This document shows, in pieces, positions 8,280 to 15,609 of a stretch of DNA of 32,071 nucleotides. Within the stretch, counting starts at the first letter, position 1, and every line of letters starts with the position of its first letter. A program made the translations under genes and the position numbers. The notes beneath the pieces are model-generated. The model did no database searches. It saw only the letters and a list, made by a program, of their open reading frames with translations, and was not told the DNA's origin. Origin of the DNA: Acidimicrobiia bacterium (GTDB lineage: Bacteria; Actinomycetota; Acidimicrobiia; Acidimicrobiales; Bin134); assembly GCA_009842675.1 (NCBI GenBank), contig VYEX01000058.1, positions 1 through 32,071 on the forward strand, in the 5' to 3' direction.

Positions 8280-9409
8280 GCCCGATCCTCCATCTGGATG
8301 TCGCCTTCAGCCCATCGCTGCACTCGGGTGCGCAGTTTGAGGCTTCCCACCACGAATACCACCACTACGCCGTTGAGTGCGATCACCAGGGCTTGGGGAA
8401 CCTGCACCGCTCGTTGCAGGGAGATGCCTCCGGCCAGCATTCCGCCGAACAGATAGGACGACAGCACTGTGAACAGCGGGTGAAGCCCTCCGAACAACGC
8501 GGTCACGATGCCGTTGAACCCCGCACTCTGGGTGAATGCCAACGGGCCGCCCTCGCCGATCAGCCGGTGCGATTCGCTACCGAACACCAACACCGCACCG
8601 GCGATGCCAGCGCAGGCCCCGCTGAAGGCCAAGGCCTGGGTGATGCTCATCTCGACTTTCATGCCTGAAGCGCGCGAGGCGTGGGGGTTGTGGCCAACCG
8701 CCCGCAGGCGCATGCCCAGGCTGCTGCGGAACAACAGCAGGTACGCGAGGATGGCCACAATCAGGGCCACCACGATGCCCAGGTGCAGTCGCGTCCCCCC
8801 CGGCAATATGGGCAGATCGGCATTCTGGGTCAAGCGCTTGGTTTGCTGGATCCTGATGGCGCCAGGCTCGATGAGCCAATCTTCCAGCAAAAAGCTCATG
8901 AAGAACCCGGCGATGATGTTCATCATGATGGTGCTGAGAATCTCGTTGACCCCGCTGTAGGCCTTCAGGGCACCGGGGATCGCCCCCCAGATTCCTCCGC
9001 CGACTCCTCCAGCGATCATGACCAGCGGCACCAGGATCGGACGGGGGACATCGGGCAGGGCCAGTGCCACCAGCGTGGCCAAAATGGCGCCCATGATGAT
9101 CTGGCCCTCCCCGCCGATGTTTATGACACCGGTGCGGAAGGCGATACAAATGCCAACGCCGACCAGCATGAGGGGGATGGACTTCAGGGCGGTGGCAGCC
9201 AGTTCATCAGGACCCCCAAACGCCCCGGTGAACAGCTCCCGATAGCCGGTGAGCGGGTTGGCGCCGAACACCCCGAGGAGGATGGCGCCCACCACCAGGG
9301 CTGCAATCACCGCCCCCGCAGGCACCGCTAGTCCGGCAAAGGGACGCAAGAGGCGGCCAATGTCGAACCCAGAGATAAATCTCTGTTGATTGTCAGTCAT
9401 TTTCAACAT
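8276..9409 (-). CDS. ABC transporter permease, BMP/nucleoside family (NupP-like)
   Basis: A 377-residue polytopic protein and first gene of the permease pair. The segment FRTGVINIGGEGQIIMGAI is the family signature (equivalent to VLNLGVEG in the partner), and about ten hydrophobic segments can be seen. The start is uncertain: ATG at 9409 (MLKMTDN) has only a distant GGGGA, and ATG at 9400 (MTDNQQ) is three codons inside. It is divergent from tadZ with a 55-bp gap. In most genomes the ATPase and BMP genes come directly before this gene; here that position is taken by the divergent Tad locus, so those subunits must be encoded elsewhere or are lost. Confidence 0.87.
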   Translation of the reverse strand: MLKMTDNQQRFISGFDIGRLLRPFAGLAVPAGAVIAALVVGAILLGVFGANPLTGYRELFTGAFGGPDELAATALKSIPLMLVGVGICIAFRTGVINIGGEGQIIMGAILATLVALALPDVPRPILVPLVMIAGGVGGGIWGAIPGALKAYSGVNEILSTIMMNIIAGFFMSFLLEDWLIEPGAIRIQQTKRLTQNADLPILPGGTRLHLGIVVALIVAILAYLLLFRSSLGMRLRAVGHNPHASRASGMKVEMSITQALAFSGACAGIAGAVLVFGSESHRLIGEGGPLAFTQSAGFNGIVTALFGGLHPLFTVLSSYLFGGMLAGGISLQRAVQVPQALVIALNGVVVVFVVGSLKLRTRVQRWAEGDIQMEDRA

Positions 9410-9464
9410 AGATTGCTCTGAGTTCCCCTCTGTTCGCCGAAGCGATCAACTCGCGGAGGTTTCC

Positions 9465-10142
9465 ATGCTGGTGACCTGTTGGTCAACCAAGGGGGGTTCT
9501 GGCACAACGGTGATTGCGGCCCTCGTCAGCCTACACGCCGCCCAAGATCGAGACCGGCCTGTTCTGCTTGTCGACCTCAGCGGCGACCTGCCGGCGGTGT
9601 TCGGCTGTGCCGAGACGTCATCCGGATTGGCCGAATGGCTCCGCAGCGACCTCGCCCCCTGTTCGCTTGAGAGGATGCTCGAGGAGCTGACCCCCAACCT
9701 GTCGTTGCTTCCCCGAGGTCGAGGCCCCCTCAGTGCCCGGCGGGCCGACGAGCTTGTGGATTGGTTGGGCTCTGATGGCATCGTGGTGGTGGACGCCGGG
9801 GTGCTGAGGTCCAAGGAAGAGTCTTCCGACCGCGGCTCGGACGACGAGATTCGCTGGAGACTGGCCGCCGAAGCCGACCGGTCTGTGCTGGTGACCCGGG
9901 CATGCTACCTGGCGCTGCGCCGAACGGTTTCGCTTCCGGTGCGGCCCAGTGGGGTGGTGCTTGTTACCGAGTCTGGCCGGGCCCTGACCCGATCAGACTG
10001 CGAACGGGCCATCGGCGCACCGGTGCTGGCCACCGTCGCGATCGATCCCGAAATTGCCCGAGCGGTGGATGCCGGGATGTTGCGCACGCGGGTGCCCAAG
10101 GGCCCGATCAAGGCTCTCGGTCGACTGACCGAGGAACTCTGA
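9465..10142 (+). CDS. tadZ: TadZ/CpaE-like MinD/ParA-family ATPase of Tad pilus
   Basis: A 225-residue protein of the MinD/ParA superfamily that in Tad systems places the pilus machine at the cell pole or membrane. The deviant Walker A begins at residue 9 and reads KGGSGTT: the signature Lys9 is kept, but the usual second Lys (GKT) is Thr14. A Walker B-like GIVVVDAG lies near residue 105. ATG at 9465 is chosen because CGGAGG sits 5 nt upstream; longer in-frame starts would overlap the divergent permease gene. It is the first gene of the Tad operon, ending 3 bp before the GTG of tadA. TadZ proteins are known for atypical nucleotide-binding loops, so the change need not mean loss of function. 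Confidence 0.82.
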   Translation: MLVTCWSTKGGSGTTVIAALVSLHAAQDRDRPVLLVDLSGDLPAVFGCAETSSGLAEWLRSDLAPCSLERMLEELTPNLSLLPRGRGPLSARRADELVDWLGSDGIVVVDAGVLRSKEESSDRGSDDEIRWRLAAEADRSVLVTRACYLALRRTVSLPVRPSGVVLVTESGRALTRSDCERAIGAPVLATVAIDPEIARAVDAGMLRTRVPKGPIKALGRLTEEL

Positions 10143-10145
10143 GCA

Positions 10146-11171
10146 GTGGCTTGGAGTCGCAGCGGGGGAGGAAAGGAGGCCCTCGACCCGTACCTATGTG
10201 ATCCGTCGGTGTCAGAGATCATGGTGAACGGCCCTGGACCGGTGTGGGTAGAGCGACGCGGGTGCTTGGAGGCCACCAACACGATCCTGGATACCGAGAC
10301 AATCGAGCTGCTCATCGAGCAGACGGTCGCACCTCTTGGTCGCCGCATCGACCGCAGCTCTCCGATGGTGGATGCCCGACTGGCCGACGGTTCCCGCCTC
10401 AATGCGGTTGTTCCCCCGGTAGCGGTTGACGGCCCCTACGTGACCATCCGTCGCTTCTCTGTTCGCCCGGTTCCCTTGGAGGAATTCGCCCCACCCGGGG
10501 TGGTATCCGCTCTGCGATGGGCGGTAGCCGCTCGCTGCAACCTGGTGGTGTCGGGCGGAACTGGCGCAGGCAAGACAACCCTGCTGAATGCGCTGGCCGG
10601 CTCAATCGATCCCGGCGAACGGGTGGTGACAGTGGAGGACGCCGCCGAGCTGGCCTTGGACAGTGATCACGTCGTGCGCCTAGAGGCGAGGCCTACGGAC
10701 ATTGACGGGGTTTCCCCGGTCACCATTCGCCAACTTGTGCGCAACGCCCTGCGGATGAGACCCGACCGCATCATCGTGGGGGAGGTCCGGGGGGCCGAGA
10801 CCCTCGACATGCTCCAGGCGATGAACACCGGCCATGAGGGCTCGCTGTCCACCTGCCATGCCAACAGCCCGGCCGACGCCATCAGCCGACTGGAGACCAT
10901 GGTGCTCCTGGATGGAGGTGCCGTCCCTTTGGCTGCAGTGCGAGACCAGATCGCCGCCGCGGTGGACTTGGTGGTTCATGTTGCTCGTCGCCCCCAGGGG
11001 CAGCGGCGCATTGTCTCGCTGGCAGTTGTCGACCGCTCGGAGGAACGCGATGAGGGCAGCCGTCCGAGCCTGCGCCAGATTGCCGATGAGCGCCAATTGC
11101 ACTGTCTGCCGACGGTCGAACCTCGGGTTCCCGATGCTGCGACGCCCGATCCCCGGTGGCTCGGCCGATGA
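10146..11171 (+). CDS. tadA: TadA/CpaF secretion ATPase
   Basis: The 341-residue hexameric motor ATPase that drives Flp pilin assembly on the cytoplasmic face. It has an N-terminal domain ([14 protein letters not shown], residues 22-36), Walker A GGTGAGKT at 137-144 with Lys143, an acidic Asp-box region (VTVEDAAEL), Walker [10 protein letters not shown] with Glu213 and a His box [12 protein letters not shown], all in the order of type II/IV secretion ATPases. The GTG at 10146 follows a GAGGAA ribosome site at 10133-10138. The length is short for the family, chiefly at the N-terminus. The stop overlaps the tadB ATG (ATGA). A purine-rich GGGGGAGGAAAGGAGG at 10164-10179 lies inside the reading frame. 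Confidence 0.93.
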   Translation: MAWSRSGGGKEALDPYLCDPSVSEIMVNGPGPVWVERRGCLEATNTILDTETIELLIEQTVAPLGRRIDRSSPMVDARLADGSRLNAVVPPVAVDGPYVTIRRFSVRPVPLEEFAPPGVVSALRWAVAARCNLVVSGGTGAGKTTLLNALAGSIDPGERVVTVEDAAELALDSDHVVRLEARPTDIDGVSPVTIRQLVRNALRMRPDRIIVGEVRGAETLDMLQAMNTGHEGSLSTCHANSPADAISRLETMVLLDGGAVPLAAVRDQIAAAVDLVVHVARRPQGQRRIVSLAVVDRSEERDEGSRPSLRQIADERQLHCLPTVEPRVPDAATPDPRWLGR

Positions 11172-11938
11172 CCGCGATCAAGAGGGCTTTGGCAGCAGTG
11201 GGTGGTCGGATTCAAACCATGGCTGCAATGGCCGATGTAAGTCTGACTCTGGCCCAGGTGTGGCAGGGACTGGGTGCCGTTGCCCTCCTAGGCGCGGGGT
11301 TCGGCGCACTTCAAGCCGGTTTTGTGGGGGCGCTGGTTGGAATGTCTGGGCTCGTCGCCGCGAGCCTCATGGCTCTCAGGCTCAATCGCCACCGACGCGA
11401 TCGGGTGATCGAGGGTCAGCTTCCCGGCTTTCTGGAGGCCATTGCCCGAGGCCTGCGCACCGGCTTGCAGCTCGGACCCGCGACCGTTGAGGCCGCTTCC
11501 AGCACACAGCCGCCGCTAAGCCTGGAAGTGGCACCGCTGGCCGCTGAGCTCCAGCGAGGGCTCCGCAGCGCTGAAGTGTTCGAGCGTTGGGCTAGTCGTC
11601 GTCCCGGCAGCAGTACTGGCTTGGCGGCGGCGGCCGTTGCCTTTGCCGCCACCGCCGGCGGAGCCCGTGCCCGGGCCATTGACGGGGTGGCCGCCACGTT
11701 GCGTGATCGGGCCGCCCTTGAGCTGGAGGTGCGTTCGCTTACCTCGCAGGCCCGGGTGTCGGCGATGATGATCGCGGCTCTACCTGTCGGCTTCATGCTC
11801 TTGTCGGCTGGTGTAGGTGACGCAGGGGCCGAATTTCTGTTCACGACCCCACTCGGTTTGGCCATCCTCGCCGTCGGTTTGAGTCTCGATGTGATCGGTG
11901 CGCTGTGGATGCGCCGGATCGTCAACGCTCGGGCTTGA
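11168..11938 (+). CDS. tadB: TadB-like pilus inner-membrane platform protein
   Basis: A 256-residue membrane protein with a T2SSF/GspF domain. Two hydrophobic segments lie near the N-terminus (about residues 28-70) and two at the C-terminus (about 195-250), enclosing the cytoplasmic domain that starts at GQLPGFLEAIARGLRTG. This topology is usual for TadB, which with TadC anchors the TadA motor and extracts pilin from the membrane. ATG at 11168 was chosen over an earlier GTG because it forms an ATGA overlap with the tadA stop. tadC follows after 4 bp. Confidence 0.87.
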   Translation: MTAIKRALAAVGGRIQTMAAMADVSLTLAQVWQGLGAVALLGAGFGALQAGFVGALVGMSGLVAASLMALRLNRHRRDRVIEGQLPGFLEAIARGLRTGLQLGPATVEAASSTQPPLSLEVAPLAAELQRGLRSAEVFERWASRRPGSSTGLAAAAVAFAATAGGARARAIDGVAATLRDRAALELEVRSLTSQARVSAMMIAALPVGFMLLSAGVGDAGAEFLFTTPLGLAILAVGLSLDVIGALWMRRIVNARA

Positions 11939-11942
11939 GGTC

Positions 11943-12644
11943 ATGCTTCCAGTCGCATTGGGGTTGATGTGGGCCAGCGTGGTGGTGCTGTGGGGCTGGC
12001 GGAGACGGCCCCGTCAGGTTCGATCACCCATTCCGGACCCGAAGCGGGTTGGTTCTTCGACCAAGGCAACGGCACTCGGGGTTGCCATGGCCATTGTGAT
12101 TGCCGTGGCTGTTCATCCGGTGGTCGGGGTTGGCATCGGTCTGCTGGTTTGGATTTCCCCTCACCGACAGCGAGCCCGACAGCAACGACGACGGCAGGCC
12201 GAGGTGCTGGAGGAACTGCCCGAAGCAGTCGACCTGCTGCGGCTTGCCATCTCGTCAGGACTCAATATTCATCAGGCGGTGTTCGCCGTAGGGAATCGCC
12301 TTGGCGGCCCGGTGGGGCTCGGGCTGGCCGGCGCCAGTTGGCGGGTCCGCACCGGCATGCGTCTGGCCGATGCGCTGGAAACCCTGCCGGACTCTGTCGG
12401 CGAGCCGGTGCGCCCCTTGGTGAGGGTGCTGATCGACGGCGACCGCTATGGCACCAACTTGGAGCCCGCCTTGGAGCAGTTGGCGGCCGACAGCCGCCTG
12501 TTGCGGCGCCGCCGGGCCGAAGAGCTGGCTCGGCGACTGCCGTTGCGCCTGTTGTTGCCACTGGTGATCTGCATTCTGCCGGCCTTCATCCTCCTCACCC
12601 TGGCCCCGGTACTGGCCGAGACGTTGGCCATCCTGCGCCAATGA
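11943..12644 (+). CDS. tadC: TadC-like pilus inner-membrane platform protein
   Basis: A 233-residue second T2SSF-domain protein. Hydrophobic segments are at residues 3-17 and about 40-66 and again at the C-terminus (about 205-230); the central conserved part runs from EVLEELPEAVDLLRLAISSG to the RRRAEELARRLPLRLLLPL segment, which is typical for TadC. It pairs with TadB as the assembly platform. ATG at 11943 with GAGG just upstream was preferred to an upstream in-frame start inside tadB. The Flp pilin gene follows after 49 bp of pyrimidine-rich DNA (12645-12693). Confidence 0.86.
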   Translation: MLPVALGLMWASVVVLWGWRRRPRQVRSPIPDPKRVGSSTKATALGVAMAIVIAVAVHPVVGVGIGLLVWISPHRQRARQQRRRQAEVLEELPEAVDLLRLAISSGLNIHQAVFAVGNRLGGPVGLGLAGASWRVRTGMRLADALETLPDSVGEPVRPLVRVLIDGDRYGTNLEPALEQLAADSRLLRRRRAEELARRLPLRLLLPLVICILPAFILLTLAPVLAETLAILRQ

Positions 12645-12693
12645 CCGAATCCCCATCTTCCCCTTCCGTTTCCTTCCCGCACAGGTACACAAC

Positions 12694-12900
12694 ATGTTCT
12701 TGCTTCGATGGCTCATCACCGTTCACTCATGGCTGGCCCGACTTCGGTCCGAACGGGGTCAGGCCACTGCCGAATATGCCCTCATCCTCCTGGGGGCTGC
12801 CGCGGTAGCCATGCTCCTGGTGACCTGGGTTACCAGGACCAACCGGATCTCCAACCTCCTCGACGCCGTATTCCGCCACATCACCGGACTTGTCGGCTAG
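12694..12900 (+). CDS. flp: Flp-type pilin
   Basis: A 68-residue prepilin. The leader of 22 residues ends ERG and is followed by QATAEY; cleavage after Gly22 would give a mature pilin of 46 residues with Glu at +5 and Tyr at +6, the EY pair that defines Flp pilins. A single hydrophobic helix (ALILLGAAAVAMLLVTWV) follows, then a short polar tail. The ribosome site is weak (ACAGG, 8 nt before ATG). The main structural subunit of the pilus is expected to be made in excess, but no separate promoter was recognised in the 49-bp gap before it. A TadV/CpaA prepilin peptidase is required and is not in the window. Confidence 0.9.
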   Translation: MFLLRWLITVHSWLARLRSERGQATAEYALILLGAAAVAMLLVTWVTRTNRISNLLDAVFRHITGLVG

Positions 12901-12910
12901 AGGCCCAGCT

Positions 12911-13285
12911 GTGGTCCCAGCTGCCCGGGAGCGAGGACAGGCTGCGGTAGAGACTGCTCTGGTGCTTCCGCTAATCATGGCGGTGGCGTTGGCGCTGGTA
13001 CAGGTGGGGTTGTTGGTGCGCGACCACGTTCTGGTCGTACATGCGGCCCGAGAGGCAGCCCGCGCCGCGGCGGTCGACCCCACCACCGAGGCGGCTGCCG
13101 ACGCCGCGCTTGCTGCCACCAGTCTGAACCCCGACAGATTGCTGGTGGAAACGCAGGGAAGCCGGACGACCGGCGGCCTCCTTCAAGTCACCGTGCGCTT
13201 TCGGCCCGAGCCCGCGGTGCCCTTGGTGGGCGGCCTGTTCCCCTCCGTGACCATCCAAGAGACATTGACTGTTCGCGTGGAATAG
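12911..13285 (+). CDS. tadE: TadE-like pseudopilin
   Basis: A 124-residue protein with a short basic N-terminus, RERG followed by QAAVE, and a hydrophobic segment TALVLPLIMAVALALVQVGLLV, then a soluble domain of about 80 residues with beta character. The Gly|QAAVE site with Glu at +5 resembles the TadE/TadF pseudopilin processing site, so the same peptidase may cleave it. GTG at 12911 with AGAGG at 12899-12903 is the preferred start; TTG at 12890, overlapping flp, is the alternative. It ends the Tad operon; no TadF or TadG follows. Confidence 0.82.
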   Translation: MVPAARERGQAAVETALVLPLIMAVALALVQVGLLVRDHVLVVHAAREAARAAAVDPTTEAAADAALAATSLNPDRLLVETQGSRTTGGLLQVTVRFRPEPAVPLVGGLFPSVTIQETLTVRVE

Positions 13286-13318
13286 CCGCTCTGGACCGAA
13301 ACGAATTGGAACCACCAC

Positions 13319-13324
13319 TAGTCT
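13319..13324 (+). promoter_or_regulatory. candidate -10 box for STAS gene
   Basis: TAGTCT lies 8 nt before the GTG start at 13333 in the 47-bp gap after tadE, and no Shine-Dalgarno sequence is visible, which suggests a leaderless transcript. No clear -35 was seen. Confidence 0.35.
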
Positions 13325-13332
13325 GATATGTC

Positions 13333-13677
13333 GTGGAATTCGGCGTCACCGTTGCCTCCCATAAGGGATGGGAGGTCTTGACGGTTACCGGTGAGATCGA
13401 CATGGCCACCGCGCCCCGATTCCGCCAGCGGCTGCTCGCCTTGATCAGTGGCGGGGCTCAAAACGTGGTCATCGATCTCTCCGGGGTGGATTACATAGAC
13501 TCCACCGGACTCGGCGTGCTCATGGGCGGGGCCAAGCGAGTGCGAAGCACCGGAGGAGACATCCGGTTGGTCACGACGGGTTCTCGCCTCGCTGATCTGA
13601 TCGAGCTCACCCGGCTCGATCGTGTCTTGGATGTGTTCGACTCGGTTTCGGCGGCCACCGAAAGTTCCGACTCGTGA
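13333..13677 (+). CDS. STAS-domain anti-sigma factor antagonist
   Basis: A 114-residue protein of the SpoIIAA/RsbV type, the switch partner that frees a sigma factor or other target by binding the HATPase kinase when unphosphorylated. The conserved loop VDYIDSTGLGVL carries the phospho-acceptor Ser57. The length covers one STAS domain plus a short polar tail. GTG at 13333 starts the conserved domain directly. Its last codons overlap the start of the HATPase gene as GTGA, so both partners are made together. The target sigma factor is not in the window. Confidence 0.9.
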   Translation: MEFGVTVASHKGWEVLTVTGEIDMATAPRFRQRLLALISGGAQNVVIDLSGVDYIDSTGLGVLMGGAKRVRSTGGDIRLVTTGSRLADLIELTRLDRVLDVFDSVSAATESSDS

Positions 13678-14123
13678 CATCCGACCCCACCCAATTCGAC
13701 TTCGAGATTCCCGCTCGGCCGGAATATCTCTCGCTGGTTCGCTCCTTGGTGGTCGAAGCCGCCGAAATGGATGCATCCCTGAGTCGAGAGCGAATCGAGG
13801 ACTTCAAGGTGGCTGTCTCCGAGGCCACCACCAATGCCATTGAGGCCCATGCCCGAGCCTGTCGCGACGATTCCATCCGGATACGCTGCACTCTCTTCGA
13901 CGACCGCCTTGAATTCCACATCACTGATCGGGGCTACGGCTTCTATCCCGATCAGATTCAGGTACTCCCCGAGCCCGACGATCCCAGTCGGTTGAATTTC
14001 GAGCGGGGTTTGGGCATCTATCTGATGCGAGTCCTCTCCGACAAGGTTGAGATCCAAAGCGGGTCCGATGGAACAGAGGTCTCATTGGCCATCGACCTTC
14101 CTGCCAACAACTCGAATTCCTGA
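13674..14123 (+). CDS. RsbW-like HATPase anti-sigma factor / serine kinase
   Basis: A 149-residue GHKL ATP-binding protein. The N box SEATTNAIEAH, the G1 box DRGYGF and the G2-like RGLGIYLM lie in the correct order at about residues 48-58, 83-88 and 109-116. Family members phosphorylate the STAS antagonist and hold a sigma factor inactive, or act on other partners. The GTG start at 13674 overlaps the STAS stop by 4 nt, strong support for a functional pair. Target and signal are unknown; position between the Tad locus and nhaA allows, but does not prove, control of either. Confidence 0.88.
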   Translation: MTSDPTQFDFEIPARPEYLSLVRSLVVEAAEMDASLSRERIEDFKVAVSEATTNAIEAHARACRDDSIRIRCTLFDDRLEFHITDRGYGFYPDQIQVLPEPDDPSRLNFERGLGIYLMRVLSDKVEIQSGSDGTEVSLAIDLPANNSNS

Positions 14124-14171
14124 GCTGATTGCGAGTGAATGGCCAAGTACCCGCTGTGACTGAGGAACCTA

Positions 14172-14190
14172 AGCCGAGAGCGGCTACGTT
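14172..14190 (+). promoter_or_regulatory. inverted repeat and candidate -10 box before nhaA
   Basis: AGCCG (14172-14176) and CGGCT (14181-14185) form a 5-bp inverted repeat with a 4-nt loop, touching the hexamer TACGTT (14185-14190) that ends 8 nt before the nhaA ATG. The overlap would let the repeat act as an operator or weak hairpin, but it is short and may be chance. Confidence 0.3.
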
Positions 14191-14198
14191 CAGCGCCG

Positions 14199-15536
14199 AT
14201 GGCTGACAAGAACCCCCTCAGCGATCTCACATTTCTGGGCGGCTCCAGTCGATTGGCGCGGTATGTCGGCCGTCCCATTCTCCATTTCGCAGCCATCGAG
14301 GCGGCGGGCGGTGTTCTCATGCTGGTCGCCACAGTGGCCGCCCTGGTTTGGGTCAACTCTCCGTGGCAGGGTTCCTATGAGGACTTTTGGCACACCTACG
14401 TATCGTTCTCAGTGGGCGACTATCACTTCGAGCACGATCTCGCTCACATCGTTCAAGACGGCCTCATGGCCGTGTTCTTTTTCGTCATCGGCCTGGAGAT
14501 CAAACGGGAGTTGGTGACCGGTCAGCTCCGGGATCCCCGCTTCGCCGCGCTGCCCGCGGTGGCCGCCCTCGGCGGCATGGTGGTGCCCGCCCTCGTCTAC
14601 TTTGCCTTCAATTCCGGCGGGCCTGGTCAAGACGGCTGGGGTATCCCCATGGCCACCGACATCGCCTTTGCCGTCGGCGTCTTATCGCTGCTGGGCAATC
14701 GCATTTCTCGTCAGATGAAGGTGTTCCTGCTGACTCTGGCCATAGTCGACGACATCGGCGCCATTCTGGTGATCGCCATCTTCTACACCAGCGATCTCTC
14801 CAGCAATTGGCTGCTCACCGCCGCCATTTTGCTGGCCGGCATCTTGGTGCTTCGCCGACTGCACGTTTGGTATCTGCCCGTGTACCTCATCATTGGGGTG
14901 GCCTTCTGGCTGGCCGTGCTGGAATCAGGGGTCCACGCCACAATCGCCGGGGTGATCCTCGGTCTGATCACGCCAGCCAAGCCCCTCCAGTCAGAAGAGG
15001 AGGCCCGCCGCTGGGCCAGTTGGCTCCAGATGCAAGACGTTGTCCACCTCGACGACGTGCGCCGAGTCGGATTTCACATGCGGGAGTCGCAGCCGGTCAG
15101 CCTGCGGATTGAGGAGCTTCTCCACCCCATTGCCGGCTACATCATCATTCCCATATTCGCCTTGTCCGCCGCAGGGGTTGAGCTCTCCGGCGATGTTCTG
15201 TCCGATGCGGTCACCTCGCCGGTGACGGTGGGGGTAGCGGTCGGATTGGTAGTGGGCAAGACCGTGGGCATCTCGCTGTTCTCGTGGATTGCCCACCGAT
15301 TGGGCTGGGTCACCATTCCAAAGTCACTGACCGGCCTCCACATGGTGGGGTTGGCCATGGTGGCCGGAATCGGCTTCACCGTGTCGCTCTTCATCTCCCG
15401 ACTGGCCTTTGATGACCCATCCGTGGCCGATGAGTCCAAGATCGGAATCCTGGTGGGATCGCTGATCGCCGCGGTCGTTGGCCTGGCGATCTTGTCCCGT
15501 ACCGAGCCTCGTCCAAAGTACGCAGACAAGGCCTAA
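14199..15536 (+). CDS. nhaA: NhaA-type Na+/H+ antiporter
   Basis: A 445-residue inner-membrane antiporter that expels Na+ in exchange for H+ and sets pH and salt balance. The key residues match E. coli NhaA in spacing: D154 (MATDIAF) corresponds to D133, and D184/D185 (AIVDDIGAI) to the ion-binding D163/D164. The FFFVIGLEIKRELVTGQL stretch is a strong family signature. It is about 50 residues longer than the E. coli protein, with extra length in the loop at EEEARRWASWLQMQDVVHL. ATG at 14199 has a TACGTT box 8 nt upstream and no ribosome site, so leaderless expression is likely. Confidence 0.95.
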   Translation: MADKNPLSDLTFLGGSSRLARYVGRPILHFAAIEAAGGVLMLVATVAALVWVNSPWQGSYEDFWHTYVSFSVGDYHFEHDLAHIVQDGLMAVFFFVIGLEIKRELVTGQLRDPRFAALPAVAALGGMVVPALVYFAFNSGGPGQDGWGIPMATDIAFAVGVLSLLGNRISRQMKVFLLTLAIVDDIGAILVIAIFYTSDLSSNWLLTAAILLAGILVLRRLHVWYLPVYLIIGVAFWLAVLESGVHATIAGVILGLITPAKPLQSEEEARRWASWLQMQDVVHLDDVRRVGFHMRESQPVSLRIEELLHPIAGYIIIPIFALSAAGVELSGDVLSDAVTSPVTVGVAVGLVVGKTVGISLFSWIAHRLGWVTIPKSLTGLHMVGLAMVAGIGFTVSLFISRLAFDDPSVADESKIGILVGSLIAAVVGLAILSRTEPRPKYADKA

Positions 15537-15572
15537 TCCCCGAATCTTGCGCTCAGCGCGTTTAGGTTCTGC

Positions 15573-15609
15573 TTGACAGCCCCTCTACCTCAACCCCTAG
15601 CTTCTCTCC
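15573..15609 (+). promoter_or_regulatory. topA promoter, leaderless
   Basis: A perfect -35 TTGACA at 15573-15578, a 19-bp spacer and -10 TAGCTT at 15598-15603, followed by 6 nt and the GTG of topA at 15610. Transcription would begin at the start codon itself. This is the best-formed promoter in the window. Confidence 0.65.

Noticed and set aside
9371..9384. AGAGAT-AA-ATCTCT inverted repeat as an operator
   Set aside because: It lies inside the coding start of the permease and is short; no second copy was seen.
12641..12808. ATGA-linked 55-codon frame after tadC, overlapping flp
   Set aside because: It starts well (ATGA) but its Ser/Pro-rich product has no family likeness and more than half runs in another frame through flp, which is a clear pilin.
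15549..15559. GCGC-TCA-GCGC hairpin after nhaA as terminator
   Set aside because: Only a 4-bp stem with no run of T after it.
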